Assembly (NCBI GenBank): GCA_030683705.1
Contig: JAUXPP010000029.1
Coordinates: forward strand, 18,216 to 82,215
Direction: 5' to 3'
Length of the DNA: 64,000 nt
From: Polaromonas sp.
GTDB taxonomy: Bacteria; Pseudomonadota; Gammaproteobacteria; Burkholderiales; Burkholderiaceae_C
Positions 18,871 to 28,195 of the stretch are shown piece by piece. Position numbers and translations under genes: made by a program. Position 1 is the stretch's first letter. The number at the start of each line of letters is the position of its first letter. Under the pieces are notes generated by a model. That model did not search any database. It saw nothing but the letters and a program-made list of their open reading frames with translations, and was not told where the DNA came from.

Positions 18871-20166
18871 ATGGTTCCGCACCTCATCACTGCCCTGAAC
18901 GGCCCCACCAACGAGCTCGAGCAGCGCATCCTCGACATGACCCCGGCGATCGAACGCTGGTTCCGCCTCGAGTGGATGGAGCACACGCCGCCGTTTTACA
19001 GCTCGGTCGATGTGCGCAACGCCGGCTTCAAGCTGGCGCCGGTGGACACCAACCTCTACCCCGGCGGCTGGAACAACCTGACGCCCGAGATGCTGCCGCT
19101 GGCGGTGCAGGCAGCGATGGCGGCGATCGAGAAAATCTGCCCCGAGGCGCGCAACCTGCTGGTGATTCCCGAAAACCACACGCGCAACAGCTTCTACCTG
19201 TCGAATGTGCTGCAGCTCAAGCGCATCTTCCACCAGGCCGGCCTGAACGTGCGTTTCGGCTCGCTGAGCCCCGACATCACCGAACCGACCACGCTGACGC
19301 TGCCGACCGGCGAGCAGATCACGCTGGAGCCGCTGGTGCGCACCGACCGGCGCCTGGGCCTGAAAAACTTCGACCCCTGCACCATCCTGCTCAACAACGA
19401 CCTGTCGGCCGGCACGCCCGGCATGCTGGAGGACCTCAACGAGCAGTACCTGCTGCCGCCGCTGCATGCCGGCTGGTCGGTGCGGCGCAAGTCGCGCCAT
19501 TTCCAGGCCTACGAGGAAGTCTCCAAGCGGTTCGGCAAGCTGCTGGGCGTGGACCCCTGGCTCATCAACCCGATGTTTGCCAAGTGCGGCGAGGTCAACA
19601 TGGCTGAGGGTGCGGGCATGGACTGCCTGAGAACCAACGTCGATGCGCTGCTCACCAAGATCCGCCGCAAGTACAAGGAATACGGCATCAACGAAAAGCC
19701 CTTCGTGATCGTCAAGGCCGACAACGGCACCTACGGCATGGGCATCATGACGGTACGCGACGTCAAGGACCTCGAGGAGCCCAACCGCAAGACCAGGAAC
19801 AAGATGAGCACCACCAAGGACGGCCAGCCCCTGTCCGAGGTCATCATCCAGGAAGGCGTGCAGACCCACGAACGCATCAATGACGCGGTGGCCGAACCGG
19901 TGGTCTACATGATGGACCGGTATGTGGTGGGTGGTTTTTACCGGGTCCATGCCGACCGCGGCATCGACGAAAACCTCAACGCGCCGGGCTCGAGTTTTGT
20001 GCCGCTGGCTTTTGCCGACAGCGGCCGCCTGCCGCAGCCGGGCATTCCGCCCGGCGCCAGCGGCCCCAACCGCTTCTATATGTATGGCGTGATCGGCCGG
20101 CTGGCGATGCTGGCCGCCAGCTACGAGCTGGAAGCGACCGACCCCGATGCCGAGGTGTATGACTAA
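18871..20166 (+). CDS. gshA: glutamate-cysteine ligase (proteobacterial ATP-grasp-like type)
   Basis: First enzyme of glutathione synthesis, joining glutamate and cysteine with ATP; cytoplasmic. At 431 residues it matches the type found in many beta- and gammaproteobacteria that lack the E. coli GshA. Recognisable stretches are TPAIERWFRLEWMEH, PVDTNLYPGGWNNL, VIPENHTRNSFYLSNV and the ATP-site-like VIVKADNGTYGMGIMTV near residue 280. A promoter-like TAAAAT lies around 18813, and GAAAG precedes the ATG at 18871. gshB for the second step is in this window at 28196-29140 on the other strand. Confidence 0.93.
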   Translation: MVPHLITALNGPTNELEQRILDMTPAIERWFRLEWMEHTPPFYSSVDVRNAGFKLAPVDTNLYPGGWNNLTPEMLPLAVQAAMAAIEKICPEARNLLVIPENHTRNSFYLSNVLQLKRIFHQAGLNVRFGSLSPDITEPTTLTLPTGEQITLEPLVRTDRRLGLKNFDPCTILLNNDLSAGTPGMLEDLNEQYLLPPLHAGWSVRRKSRHFQAYEEVSKRFGKLLGVDPWLINPMFAKCGEVNMAEGAGMDCLRTNVDALLTKIRRKYKEYGINEKPFVIVKADNGTYGMGIMTVRDVKDLEEPNRKTRNKMSTTKDGQPLSEVIIQEGVQTHERINDAVAEPVVYMMDRYVVGGFYRVHADRGIDENLNAPGSSFVPLAFADSGRLPQPGIPPGASGPNRFYMYGVIGRLAMLAASYELEATDPDAEVYD

Positions 20167-20310
20167 AGGGCGGTTCACCCCTATCGTTCTCACTCCGCTG
20201 CGCTCCGTGTAGTTCCTTTTCCCCTTCCAGGGGACGCCGCGAGGCATCCGGCAGAGCCGGCCTGCCCGCGGCCGGCGCAACGGATACGGTACAGGCCGCC
20301 ATCGGAAAGC

Positions 20311-20372
20311 ACAAGCCTTTTTGAGCTCCAGAGCCCGCCTGGCGGGCGTAAGCAGCTATTAAAACCATAGCG
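20311..20372 (+). repeat. palindrome-tailed element, copy B (intergenic)
   Basis: AAGCCTTTTTGAGCTCC, then the hairpin CCCGCCTGGCGGG, then CGTAAGCAGCTATTAAAACCATAGC. This is one of the best-preserved copies and shows the layout of the family: left arm, GC hairpin, then the AGCTATnnAAnnnATAGC palindrome. Confidence 0.8.
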
Positions 20373-20535
20373 CTCGCCACGTAGCCGCGCGGTGACCGAT
20401 GCGGCGCCCAGGCCACGCGCCGCGGTTACAAGTTGTTGCAGTGCAACAAACCCCGGGTTTCTCGCGATTAGGGGTCTGCGCTGACTTGCCAATCGCCGTC
20501 CCGGGCGCAAAATAGCCCTTCCTCAAGGCAACCCT

Positions 20536-20578
20536 CCCGCGGCTGGCGCCCCCCCAACAGCCCCAGCGGGATTTTTTT
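20536..20578 (+). promoter_or_regulatory. terminator-like hairpin abutting the kup start
   Basis: CCCGC and TGG (20536-20546, with three bulged bases) pair with CCAGCGGG (20563-20570), followed by seven T residues (20572-20578) that end at the GTG start codon of kup. The 3' arm contains the only plausible ribosome site (AGCGGGA). The structure could act as an attenuator or translation block; whether it does is unknown. Confidence 0.45.
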
Positions 20579-22447
20579 GTGTCCAGAAAAAAATCTTCTC
20601 TTGCGGCGCTCACCCTGGGCGCCATCGGCATTGTTTACGGCGACATCGGCACCAGCGTGCTGTATGCCCTCAAGGTTGTCTTCGAGTCGGGCTATGTGCC
20701 GCTGACCCCCGACAACGTCTACGGCATCCTGTCCATGGTCTTCTGGACCATCACCGTCATCGTTTCCCTCAAATACGTCACGCTGATCCTGCGCGCCGAC
20801 AACAACGGCGAAGGCGGCCTGATCGCCATGCTGGCGCTGGCCACCAACGCCGTCAACGACAAGCCCAGACTGCGGCGCTGGCTGCTGGCCGTGGGCATTT
20901 TCGGCACGGCGATTTTCTACGGTGACGGCGTGATCACGCCGGCGATTTCGGTGCTGTCGGCGGTCGAGGGGCTGGAACTGCTGTCCCCGGCCTTTCACGA
21001 CTACATCATGCCGATTGCGCTGGTGGTGATCTTCGGCCTGTTTTATGTGCAGAAAAACGGCACCGCCGGCATAGGCCGGTTTTTCGGTCCCATCTGTGCC
21101 CTGTGGTTCGTGACCATCGCGGTGCTGGGCATTCCGCACATCTGGGCCCACCCGGAGGTGCTGGCCGCGGTCAGCCCGCACCATGCGCTGCGTTTCATCT
21201 TCCAGCACCCGGGCACCACCTTTGTGCTGCTGGGTGCGCTGGTGCTGTGTGTCACCGGTGCGGAAGCGCTGTATGCCGACCTCGGGCACTTCGGCAAAAA
21301 ACCGATACGCATGGCCTGGTTTGCACTGGTCATGCCCGCGCTGCTGACCAATTATTTCGGCCAGGGCGCGATGCTGATCTACACACCCGAATCGATCACC
21401 AACCCGTTTTACCTGATGGCGCCCAAGTGGGCGCTGGTGCCGCTGGTGATCCTGGCGACGGCGGCCACGGTGATCGCCTCGCAAGCCCTGCTCTCGGCGG
21501 CGTTTTCGGTCAGCAAGCAGGCGATCCAGCTTGGTTACCTGCCACGCATGCAGATCCGCCACACCTCGGTGCACGAGACCGGCCAGATCTACATTCCCGC
21601 CGTGAACTGGTCGCTGTTCGCGGCCATTGTGGTGGCCGTGGTCCTGTTCAAGAATTCGACCAACCTGGCCTCGGACTATGGCATTGCGGTCACCACCGAC
21701 ATGCTGATCACCACCGTGCTGACCTTCTTCGTGATCCGCTACACCTGGAAACTGCCGCTGGCGCTGTGTGTCGCGGCCACCGGCATCTTCTTTGTCGTGG
21801 ACCTGCTGTTTTTCGCCTCCAACGCGCTGAAGTTCTTTGCAGGCGGCTGGTTCCCGGTGCTGATCGGCGTGGTCATGTTCACCATCATGATGACCTGGAA
21901 GCAGGGCCGGGCGCTGCTCAACCAGAAGCTGCGCGCCGACGCCATCGACCTGCCGAGCTTCCTGGAAGCGGTGTTTGTCAGCCCGCCGGCCCGCGTCGAA
22001 GGCACGGCCGTGTTCCTGACCGCCGAGGCCGGCGTGGTGCCCAATGCCTTGCTGCACAACCTCAAGCACAACAAGGTGCTGCACGACCAGAACCTGTTTG
22101 TCACGGTGCACAACCACGAGGTGCCCTGGATCGGCCTGGACAAGCGCCTGGTGATCGAGTCGCTGGGCCACAACTGCTGGCAGGTGGTGATCCACTACGG
22201 CTTCAAGAACGACCCGGACGTGCCCAAGGCGCTGCAGCAGATGCGCACGCGCGGCTGCGAGCTGGAGACCATGACCACCAGTTATTTCCTGTCGCGCGAC
22301 GTGGTGGTGCCGACCATAGGCGGCGGCATGATGCCCTGGCGCGAAAAGCTTTTTGCGCAGATGCACCACAACGCCAGCGGCGCTGCGGACTTCCTGAACC
22401 TGCCCAACAACTCGGTGGTCGAGCTGGGCAGCAAGATCGAGATCTGA
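20579..22447 (+). CDS. kup: low-affinity potassium uptake protein Kup
   Basis: Proton-coupled potassium transporter of the KUP/HAK/KT family, 622 residues, the same length as E. coli Kup. The N-terminal signature [18 protein letters not shown] is clear, about 12 membrane helices follow, and a C-terminal hydrophilic domain begins near residue 440. The start is GTG at 20579; upstream in-frame codons do not give a better start and the protein aligns with family N-termini from here. The U-tract and hairpin directly before the start are unusual. An element copy lies just downstream. Confidence 0.96.
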   Translation: MSRKKSSLAALTLGAIGIVYGDIGTSVLYALKVVFESGYVPLTPDNVYGILSMVFWTITVIVSLKYVTLILRADNNGEGGLIAMLALATNAVNDKPRLRRWLLAVGIFGTAIFYGDGVITPAISVLSAVEGLELLSPAFHDYIMPIALVVIFGLFYVQKNGTAGIGRFFGPICALWFVTIAVLGIPHIWAHPEVLAAVSPHHALRFIFQHPGTTFVLLGALVLCVTGAEALYADLGHFGKKPIRMAWFALVMPALLTNYFGQGAMLIYTPESITNPFYLMAPKWALVPLVILATAATVIASQALLSAAFSVSKQAIQLGYLPRMQIRHTSVHETGQIYIPAVNWSLFAAIVVAVVLFKNSTNLASDYGIAVTTDMLITTVLTFFVIRYTWKLPLALCVAATGIFFVVDLLFFASNALKFFAGGWFPVLIGVVMFTIMMTWKQGRALLNQKLRADAIDLPSFLEAVFVSPPARVEGTAVFLTAEAGVVPNALLHNLKHNKVLHDQNLFVTVHNHEVPWIGLDKRLVIESLGHNCWQVVIHYGFKNDPDVPKALQQMRTRGCELETMTTSYFLSRDVVVPTIGGGMMPWREKLFAQMHHNASGAADFLNLPNNSVVELGSKIEI

Positions 22448-22464
22448 TTCGGGGCCATTTCGGC

Positions 22465-22512
22465 GCAAAGGCCAGGCGTGACGGGCGTGTCCAGCTATTT
22501 AATGGGTAGCAA
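22465..22512 (+). repeat. palindrome-tailed element, copy C (intergenic)
   Basis: AAAGGCCAGGCGTGACGGGCG, then TGTCCAGCTATTTAATGGGTAGCA, between kup and the DUF1275 gene. The left part is shortened relative to copy B; the palindromic core is AGCTATTTAATGGGTAGC. Confidence 0.75.
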
Positions 22513-22547
22513 ACCAGGGCCCGCCCCCGGATCCCGCCGCGCAGGCA

Positions 22548-22565
22548 GATAATCAGGGCTCGCCA
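22548..22565 (+). promoter_or_regulatory. -10-like box close to the DUF1275 gene start
   Basis: GATAAT at 22548-22553 lies 11 bases before the ATG at 22565, implying a leader of only a few bases and no ribosome site. Confidence 0.4.
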
Positions 22566-23320
22566 TGGTCCTGACTTTTCTGCTCCAGCTCACCGCCCGG
22601 GAGCGCACACGCCGCAGCAACCGGCAGTTCGGCGGCATCCTGGCCTTTGTCGCCGGCGCCATCAATGCCGGCGGATTCCTGGCGGTGCACCGCTACACCT
22701 CGCACATGACGGGCATCGTCTCGTCGGTCGCCGATGACCTGGTGCTGGGCAGCGTCGGCCTGGCGCTGGCCGGCCTGGTCTCGCTGGCCGCATTTGTGGC
22801 CGGCGCCATCACCACCACCTTGCTGATCAGCTGGGCACGCCGCCAGGAGCTGCGCAGCAAGTATGCGCTGGCCTTGCTGCTGGAAGCCGTGTTGCTGCTG
22901 GTGTTCGGCCTGGTCGGGGCGAACCTGAAGTCCTTCGCCACCCTGCTGGTGCCGACCGCGGTGCTGCTGCTGTGTTTCATCATGGGCCTGCAAAACGCCA
23001 TCGTCACCAAGATTTCGAATGCCGAGATCCGCACCACCCACATGACCGGCGTGATCACCGACCTGGGCATCGAACTGGGCCGGCTCATCTACTGGAACCA
23101 CTCGCGCAAGGCCAACGACATCCAGTTCGTCCGGGCCAACACCGACAAGCTGTTCATCCACGCCAGCCTGCTGGGCCTGTTTTTTTCGGGCGGCATCGCC
23201 GGCGCGCTGGCCTTCAAGGCCATGGGCTTCAGCGCCACCTTGCCGATTGCCCTGGTGCTGGTGGCGATGGCCCTGCCGGCCATCCTGATCGACCTGCGCA
23301 ACCGGGGGCGTGCGCGATGA
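22565..23320 (+). CDS. DUF1275 (YoaK-type) membrane protein
   Basis: Integral membrane protein of 251 residues with about six hydrophobic segments. Family signs are FGGILAFVAGAINAGGFLAV near the N-terminus, YTSHMTGIVSSVADDL, and GLQNAIVTKISNAEIRTTHMTGVITDLGIELG in the middle (seen as QNAIVTKISNAEIRTTHMTG). The function of the family is not established; transport has been suggested. The stop overlaps the next gene by ATGA, so the two are co-translated, which may link them functionally although I cannot say how. Confidence 0.88.
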   Translation: MVLTFLLQLTARERTRRSNRQFGGILAFVAGAINAGGFLAVHRYTSHMTGIVSSVADDLVLGSVGLALAGLVSLAAFVAGAITTTLLISWARRQELRSKYALALLLEAVLLLVFGLVGANLKSFATLLVPTAVLLLCFIMGLQNAIVTKISNAEIRTTHMTGVITDLGIELGRLIYWNHSRKANDIQFVRANTDKLFIHASLLGLFFSGGIAGALAFKAMGFSATLPIALVLVAMALPAILIDLRNRGRAR

Positions 23321-24096
23321 CCTCCGTGCCCGCCGGCGGCGACTTCCTGTCGCTGAACCATGCCAGGCCCTTTGTGCGCGACGACGGCGCGGCAAGGTCG
23401 CTGCATTTCACGCTGGGCGAGTTGCAAAGCCGCATGCTGCTGCGCCGGCCCGGCTACCTGGACCTGGACTACACCCGGACCATGATGGGCTTTTTGCTGT
23501 TCAAGCCGGCGCCCGCCCACATCGGCATGATCGGACTGGGCGGGGGCTCGCTCGCCAAGTTCTGCCACCGGCAACTGGGCAGCAGCCGGATGACGGTGCT
23601 GGAGATCAACCCGCATGTGATCGCGCTGCGCCGCGAGTTCCAGGTGCCCGAGGACGACGCGCGTTTCCGCGTGATCGCCGCGGATGGCGCCCTGTATGTG
23701 CGCCATGAAGCGCCGGTGTTCGACGTGTTGCTGGTCGATGGCTTCGACCACCAGGGCCAGCCCGCGGCGCTGTGTTCCCAGCGTTTTTACGACGACTGTT
23801 TTGCAGCCCTCACGGGCGATGGTGTGCTGGTGGTCAACCTGCACAGCGACCATCCCGACTACGCGCTGCTGGTCGGCCGCATCAGCCGCAGCTTCAGCGG
23901 CAACGCGGTGGAGGTTCTGGCCGCCGAAAAAAGCAACAGCATTGTGTTTGCCTCACGCGGCCCGGCCATCTCGCCACGCCGCATGAGCCTGCCGCTGAGC
24001 CTGTCGGGGCTGGATGCCGAAGCGCGCATGCAGCTCAAGAGCGAGCTGGTGCGTATCGCCTGGGAGATGAAAAACCTGGGTCCGGAAACGGCGTGA
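23317..24096 (+). CDS. spermidine-synthase-like methyltransferase-fold protein
   Basis: Protein of 259 residues with a Rossmann fold of the SpeE type: glycine-rich MIGLGGGSLAKFCHRQLG (around residue 68), VLEINPHVIALRREF with the acidic residue that normally holds the cofactor ribose, then AADGALYV and FDVLLVDGFDHQGQP. True spermidine synthases have an N-terminal beta domain and a defined putrescine site that I do not see intact, so it may be an aminopropyltransferase relative of other function. ATG 23317 overlaps the DUF1275 stop. It converges with the metallopeptidase gene, leaving 17 bp between stops. Confidence 0.85.
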   Translation: MTSVPAGGDFLSLNHARPFVRDDGAARSLHFTLGELQSRMLLRRPGYLDLDYTRTMMGFLLFKPAPAHIGMIGLGGGSLAKFCHRQLGSSRMTVLEINPHVIALRREFQVPEDDARFRVIAADGALYVRHEAPVFDVLLVDGFDHQGQPAALCSQRFYDDCFAALTGDGVLVVNLHSDHPDYALLVGRISRSFSGNAVEVLAAEKSNSIVFASRGPAISPRRMSLPLSLSGLDAEARMQLKSELVRIAWEMKNLGPETA

Positions 24097-24113
24097 CTCG
24101 CGCCTGAGCCGCG

Positions 24114-25430
24114 TCAAAAACCGTTCTGCGCCTGCATCTGCTGCTGCGGGGCGTAGCCCTGGGACTGGAGCTGGGTTTCTTCCATCTCCTGCGGGTGGTC
24201 CCCCTCAGCCGCCGGGTCCGGGGTCCGGGACGCCTCCGGCGGCGCAGCGGGTTCATTGACCGCACTGACCACCAGGTGGATGAAATGCAGCTTGGCGACG
24301 ACCTCGTGCGGCAGCACAAAGGGGTAAAAATCGGGCTGCCCCATGGCACGCGACATCTCGTTGAGCAACATGGTCAGCTGCGTCCAGCGGTTCAGAAAGG
24401 CCAGGAAACGGCCGGCATCCGGGTGCTCCGGCTGGTACAGCGCGTCGATGGTGAAGGGGGTGAACTCGAGCTGCGCCGTATCGGTGGCCAGCCCGAAGCT
24501 CAGCGCGGTGTCCACCGTGTCGCGGATGTGCAGGTAATGCGCCCAGCATTCGGCCCAGTCTTCCCACGGATGCACGCTGGCGTAAGCGCTGACGTAATGC
24601 AGCGCCCAGTCGGGCCGGGGGCCCTGGGTGTAGTTGGCCTGCAAGGCAGCGTTGTAATCCTGGGTTTCATCGCCAAACAGCTCGCGAAAACCCTGATGCC
24701 AGCCGGTGCCGGCAATCAGCCGGTCCCAGTAGTAGTGGCCCACTTCGTGCCGCAAGTGGCCCAGCAAGGTGCGGTAAGGCTCGTGCATGGCCTTGCGCAC
24801 CGCTTCACGTGTGGCGTCGTCGGCTTCGTTGAGGTTCAGCGTGATCAGGCCGGTGTTGTGGCCGGTCAGGACGTGCGGGCCATAGTCGGGCGAGCGCAGG
24901 AAGTCGAACATCAAGCCGCCTTCGGCGTCCTCGCTGACGCGGGAAGACAGCGGCAGGCCCAGCGCCAGCAGCGCCGACACCAGCCGGCGTTTGGCCAATT
25001 CGACCTTGCCCCAAAGCTCGCCGTTGTCCGGGTGTTCCGGGTCGTTCAGGTCGGGAATGGTGCGGTTGAGGCGGCAGGCGCGGCACAGCAGCATCTGGGG
25101 CTGGCCCTCGCCGACCGGCACCAGCCAGTTGCAGGCCGCCGGCGTATCGAGGTTGGCGCAGCGCAGGTAGGCCGGTGTCGGGACATCGCTGACGGGCTGG
25201 GCCGGGGCGTCCTCCGCCTGCCATTCCACCCAGGTGTCCGGGTCCAGGCCCGGCATCAGCGGCAACAGGCGCGCCTGCGCGGTGTCGTAGCCCAGCGGGG
25301 TGCCGCAATTCAGGCAGGTGCTGTTGCGGAAGAACACCGGGCAGCCGCACTGGCAGCGGTAGGCGCGACCTGCCAGGCTCGGCAAATCGGGTGGGTCGGA
25401 AACGGCTGGCGAATCGGTGGTGGTGGACAA
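24114..25430 (-). CDS. zinc-ribbon putative metallopeptidase (COG4307-like)
   Basis: Predicted cytoplasmic protein of 438 residues from the chosen start. It begins with a cysteine zinc ribbon (Cys26, 28, 30, 39, 42 in YRCQCGCP...CLNCG), has further cysteine pairs near residues 91-119, and carries the zinc-protease motif HEVGH at 228-232 in LRHEVGHYYWDRL. WAECWAHYLHI later may supply another metal ligand. The C-terminal 40 residues are Pro/Gln-rich. This is the look of the COG4307 family, of unknown substrate. The start is uncertain: TTG at 25430 has GGGGA six bases before it and fits family N-termini; ATG at 25475 or 25598 would add unlike sequence. Confidence 0.75.
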   Translation of the reverse strand: MSTTTDSPAVSDPPDLPSLAGRAYRCQCGCPVFFRNSTCLNCGTPLGYDTAQARLLPLMPGLDPDTWVEWQAEDAPAQPVSDVPTPAYLRCANLDTPAACNWLVPVGEGQPQMLLCRACRLNRTIPDLNDPEHPDNGELWGKVELAKRRLVSALLALGLPLSSRVSEDAEGGLMFDFLRSPDYGPHVLTGHNTGLITLNLNEADDATREAVRKAMHEPYRTLLGHLRHEVGHYYWDRLIAGTGWHQGFRELFGDETQDYNAALQANYTQGPRPDWALHYVSAYASVHPWEDWAECWAHYLHIRDTVDTALSFGLATDTAQLEFTPFTIDALYQPEHPDAGRFLAFLNRWTQLTMLLNEMSRAMGQPDFYPFVLPHEVVAKLHFIHLVVSAVNEPAAPPEASRTPDPAAEGDHPQEMEETQLQSQGYAPQQQMQAQNGF

Positions 25431-25632
25431 GGAGTTTCCCGGGGTCGCGCGAGTCAAAAGCTGGGCCCGGCACATGGCGTGCAGGGCCGGGCACGCAAAG
25501 TTTGCCACGTTTGCACGCCCGCCTTGCGCCGACTTGCCCTGTCCGCGTGTCAGCCGTTGCTGACAGAAAAGGCATGGCAGGCGCCGGGCTTTTATCATGG
25601 AGGTCCTGATTGACCCTCTACCAAGGACCCCC

Positions 25633-25821
25633 ATGCCCACTTACCACGTCGAAATGATGGAAGGCCGCACGCTTGAGCAGAAAAAAAAGCTGGTTGCCGA
25701 ACTGACCCGCGTCAGCGTCGAGGTGCTGGCCGTCACGCCCGAGTCGGTGGACGTCATCATCACCGACATCAAGCGCGAGAACTGGGCCACCGGCGGCAAG
25801 CTCTGGTCCGAACCGCGCTGA
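25633..25821 (+). CDS. 4-oxalocrotonate tautomerase family protein
   Basis: Small enzyme of 62 residues beginning MPTYHVEMMEGR. After removal of the initiator methionine the catalytic amino-terminal proline is exposed, as in all active members. Length and the middle SVEVLAVTPESVDVIITDIK fit the family. Substrate unknown; there are no aromatic meta-cleavage genes beside it, so a role in catechol degradation is not supported. The start at 25633 has AAGGA upstream, and TATCAT near 25593 may be its -10 box. The divergent metallopeptidase gene shares the 200-bp upstream region. Confidence 0.9.
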   Translation: MPTYHVEMMEGRTLEQKKKLVAELTRVSVEVLAVTPESVDVIITDIKRENWATGGKLWSEPR

Positions 25822-25870
25822 TGCCGCTGCCGGCTTGTCAGGTCCCGCACGGCGCCAGCCCGGGGCAACC

Positions 25871-27343
25871 TTGAGCCGTCCTTCCACCCTTCCCGAGCTT
25901 CAGGCGCGTTACGGCCCGCGTTACCGCTGGCTGTTGCTGCTGTCGGTGATGGTCGGCACCATGGCGTCCATCATGTCCTCGACCATCGTCAACGTGGCGA
26001 TCCCGGACATGAGCCAGCATTTCACGCTGGGCCAGGAACGCGCCCAGTGGGTCACCTCCGGCTTCATGGTGGCCATGACGGTGTCGATGTTGACCACGCC
26101 CTGGCTGCTGGCACGCTACGGTTACCGGCGCACCTATGTGGGCACCATGCTGCTGCTCCTGGCCGGCGGCGTGGTCGGCGGTTTCTCGACCACCTTTGCC
26201 GTGGTGCTGGGCGCGCGCGTGGCCGAGGGCCTGGCCGCGGGCGTGGTGCAGCCGATCCCGGCCATCATCATCATGCGGGCCTTCCAGCCCCACGAGCAGG
26301 GCCGCGCCAGCGGTATTTTCGGCATGGGTGTGGTGCTGGCGCCGGCGATCGGCCCCAGCCTGGGCGGCGTGCTGGTGGACCTGTTCGGCTGGCGCTCGAT
26401 TTTTTTCATGGTCGTGCCTTTCTGCCTGGCCTCGCTGTGGCTGGCTTACCGCTATGTGCCGGTGACCGCACCGGGCGGGGCCGCCGCCAACCGCAAGGGC
26501 GCGACGCTGGACTGGCGCGGCCTGCTGCTGGGCGGCGCCGGCACCCTGTGCCTGCTCAACGGCATGGTGGCCCTGCATGGTGGTTCCGTCCTCGAGGCCG
26601 CCTTGCTGCTGGGCGGCGCAGCGCTGGCGCTGCTGGCGTTTCTGGCCTGGCAGCGGCGCATGGCTGCCACCGGGCGCGAGCCGCTGATGAACCTGGCGCT
26701 GTTCGGCTACCGCCCGTTTGCGATGGGCAGCATCGTGGCCTTCATCTACGGCACGGCGCTGTTCGGCTCCACCTACCTGCTGCCGGTCTACATGCAGCTC
26801 GGCCTGGGTCTGTCAGCTTCCTATGTCGGCAGCATTTTGTTGCCGGCGGGTTTTGTGCTGGCCGTGACGATTGCGCTGGTCGGCCGGCTGGCCGACCGGC
26901 GCCCGACCTGGCTGCTGGTCAGCATCGGGCTGGCGCTGCTGGCGCTGTCGTTTGCGCTGATGCTGACGGTGACGCTGAGCACCGCGATATGGCTGCTGGT
27001 GCTGTGGGCCATCCTCGGGCGTATCGGGCTGGGTTTCATTTTGCCCTCGCTGAACCTCGGCTCACTGCGGGCGCTGAGTTCTGACCTGATCTCGCAAGGG
27101 TCGAGTGCGATCAACTTCGTGCGCATGCTGGGCGGCGCCATTGGCGTGAGCCTGTGCGGCATCGTGCTCGAATGGCGGCTGGCTGCGCACGGCGATTCGC
27201 TGGCGCAGGCAGCCAGCAGCCCGGCCAGGCTGACGGCCTTCAACGAGGTCTTCCTGATGCTGGCGGCGCTGTGTGTGCTGGCGCTGTTCGCCGCATGGCG
27301 CTTACGTCCCCCGGCCACTCCCCACTCGCCTGCAGGAAACTGA
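25871..27343 (+). CDS. MFS multidrug exporter, DHA2 (EmrB/QacA) type
   Basis: Membrane protein of about 490 residues with 14 predicted helices, the DHA2 number. Family signs are SSTIVNVAIPDMSQHF in helix 1, the loop LLARYGYRRTYVGT, and the antiporter motif C, GMGVVLAPAIGPSLGGVLVD. It would export hydrophobic compounds with proton exchange. EmrA-type partner genes are absent nearby. The start is uncertain: TTG 25871 has GGGG at a good distance, TTG 25835 is possible, and there is no ATG until inside the first helix. The amidotransferase gene follows after four bases. Confidence 0.88.
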   Translation: MSRPSTLPELQARYGPRYRWLLLLSVMVGTMASIMSSTIVNVAIPDMSQHFTLGQERAQWVTSGFMVAMTVSMLTTPWLLARYGYRRTYVGTMLLLLAGGVVGGFSTTFAVVLGARVAEGLAAGVVQPIPAIIIMRAFQPHEQGRASGIFGMGVVLAPAIGPSLGGVLVDLFGWRSIFFMVVPFCLASLWLAYRYVPVTAPGGAAANRKGATLDWRGLLLGGAGTLCLLNGMVALHGGSVLEAALLLGGAALALLAFLAWQRRMAATGREPLMNLALFGYRPFAMGSIVAFIYGTALFGSTYLLPVYMQLGLGLSASYVGSILLPAGFVLAVTIALVGRLADRRPTWLLVSIGLALLALSFALMLTVTLSTAIWLLVLWAILGRIGLGFILPSLNLGSLRALSSDLISQGSSAINFVRMLGGAIGVSLCGIVLEWRLAAHGDSLAQAASSPARLTAFNEVFLMLAALCVLALFAAWRLRPPATPHSPAGN

Positions 27344-27347
27344 CGTC

Positions 27348-28133
27348 ATGTGCCAACTGCTCGGAATGAACTGCAACACGCCGACCGACGTGACCTTCAG
27401 CTTCACCGGTTTTGCGCAGCGCGGCGGCAATACCGACCACCACGGCGACGGCTGGGGCATCGCGTTTTTCGAAGGCGGTGACTGCAGCGAGAGCGACCGC
27501 GGCCTGCGCCACTTCGTCGACCACCAGCCGGCCTTCGAGTCACCGGTGGCCGAGCTGATACGCCGCTACCCGATCAAGAGCCGCAACGTGATCGCGCACA
27601 TCCGCAAGGCCACCCAGGGCCGGGTGGCGCTGGAGAACTGCCACCCCTTTGTGCGCGAGTTGTGGGGCCGCTACTGGGTGTTTGCCCACAATGGCGACCT
27701 GAAAAACTTCAACCCGCGGCTGCACGGCAGCTTCCGCCCGGTCGGCAACACCGACAGCGAACGCGCCGTTTGCTGGATCATGCAGGAGCTGGCCAAGTCG
27801 CACGCCGGCGTGCCCGGCATCGCCGAATTGACGCTGACCTTGCGCGAACTGGCTGCGCAGATCGCGCCGCACGGCACCTTCAATTTTTTGCTGAGCAACG
27901 GGCTGGCGCTGTGGGCCCATGCCTCGACCAGCCTGTACCACGTCGAGCGCCGCCACCCCTTCTCCCACGCCACCCTCAGCGACGAGGACCTCAGCGTCAA
28001 CTTCGCCGAACAGGCCGCGCCGGGCGACCGCGTCGCCGTGGTGGTGACCGCGCCGCTGACCACCAACGAGGCCTGGCAGGCCTTTGCGCCGGGCGAGCTG
28101 CGGGTGTTCGAGGGCGGCGTCCTGCGCGCCTGA
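27348..28133 (+). CDS. class II glutamine amidotransferase (YafJ-type)
   Basis: Ntn-hydrolase protein of 261 residues beginning MCQLLGMNC; Cys2 becomes the N-terminal nucleophile once methionine is removed. GNTDHHGDGWGIAFFEG, VIAHIRKATQGRVALENCHPF and WVFAHNGDL are the glutaminase signatures. There is no synthase domain attached, so the ammonia acceptor is unknown; these stand-alone proteins are common in proteobacteria and not functionally settled. ATG 27348 is required to expose Cys2. It converges with gshB, separated by an element copy that can form a strong hairpin. Confidence 0.92.
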   Translation: MCQLLGMNCNTPTDVTFSFTGFAQRGGNTDHHGDGWGIAFFEGGDCSESDRGLRHFVDHQPAFESPVAELIRRYPIKSRNVIAHIRKATQGRVALENCHPFVRELWGRYWVFAHNGDLKNFNPRLHGSFRPVGNTDSERAVCWIMQELAKSHAGVPGIAELTLTLRELAAQIAPHGTFNFLLSNGLALWAHASTSLYHVERRHPFSHATLSDEDLSVNFAEQAAPGDRVAVVVTAPLTTNEAWQAFAPGELRVFEGGVLRA

Positions 28134-28195
28134 AGCGCTATCCATTCAGGAGCTGCCGACGCCCGTCAGCCGGGCGTCGGAGCCCGATCTGGTTG
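28134..28195 (-). repeat. palindrome-tailed element, copy D, with perfect hairpin
   Basis: Minus-strand orientation, between two convergent genes. CCGACGCCCG (28156-28165) and CGGGCGTCGG (28171-28180) form a perfect 10-bp stem with a five-base loop, and the AGCTCCTGAATGGATAGC core lies at 28135-28152. It may serve as a terminator for both genes. Confidence 0.8.

Larger units (their letters stand above)
20167..20578. other. 412-bp intergenic region before kup
   Basis: No gene is supported. It holds GC-rich inverted-repeat sequence just after gshA (about 20200-20280, including GCCGGCCTGCCCGCGGCCGGC), one palindrome-tailed element (copy B), a possible -10 CAAAAT near 20509 and a terminator-like hairpin directly before the kup start. 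Confidence 0.7.

Noticed and set aside
22972..24096. 374-residue spermidine-synthase-like frame
   Set aside because: The upstream third lies in the wrong frame of the DUF1275 gene; ATG 23317 with ATGA overlap is the start.
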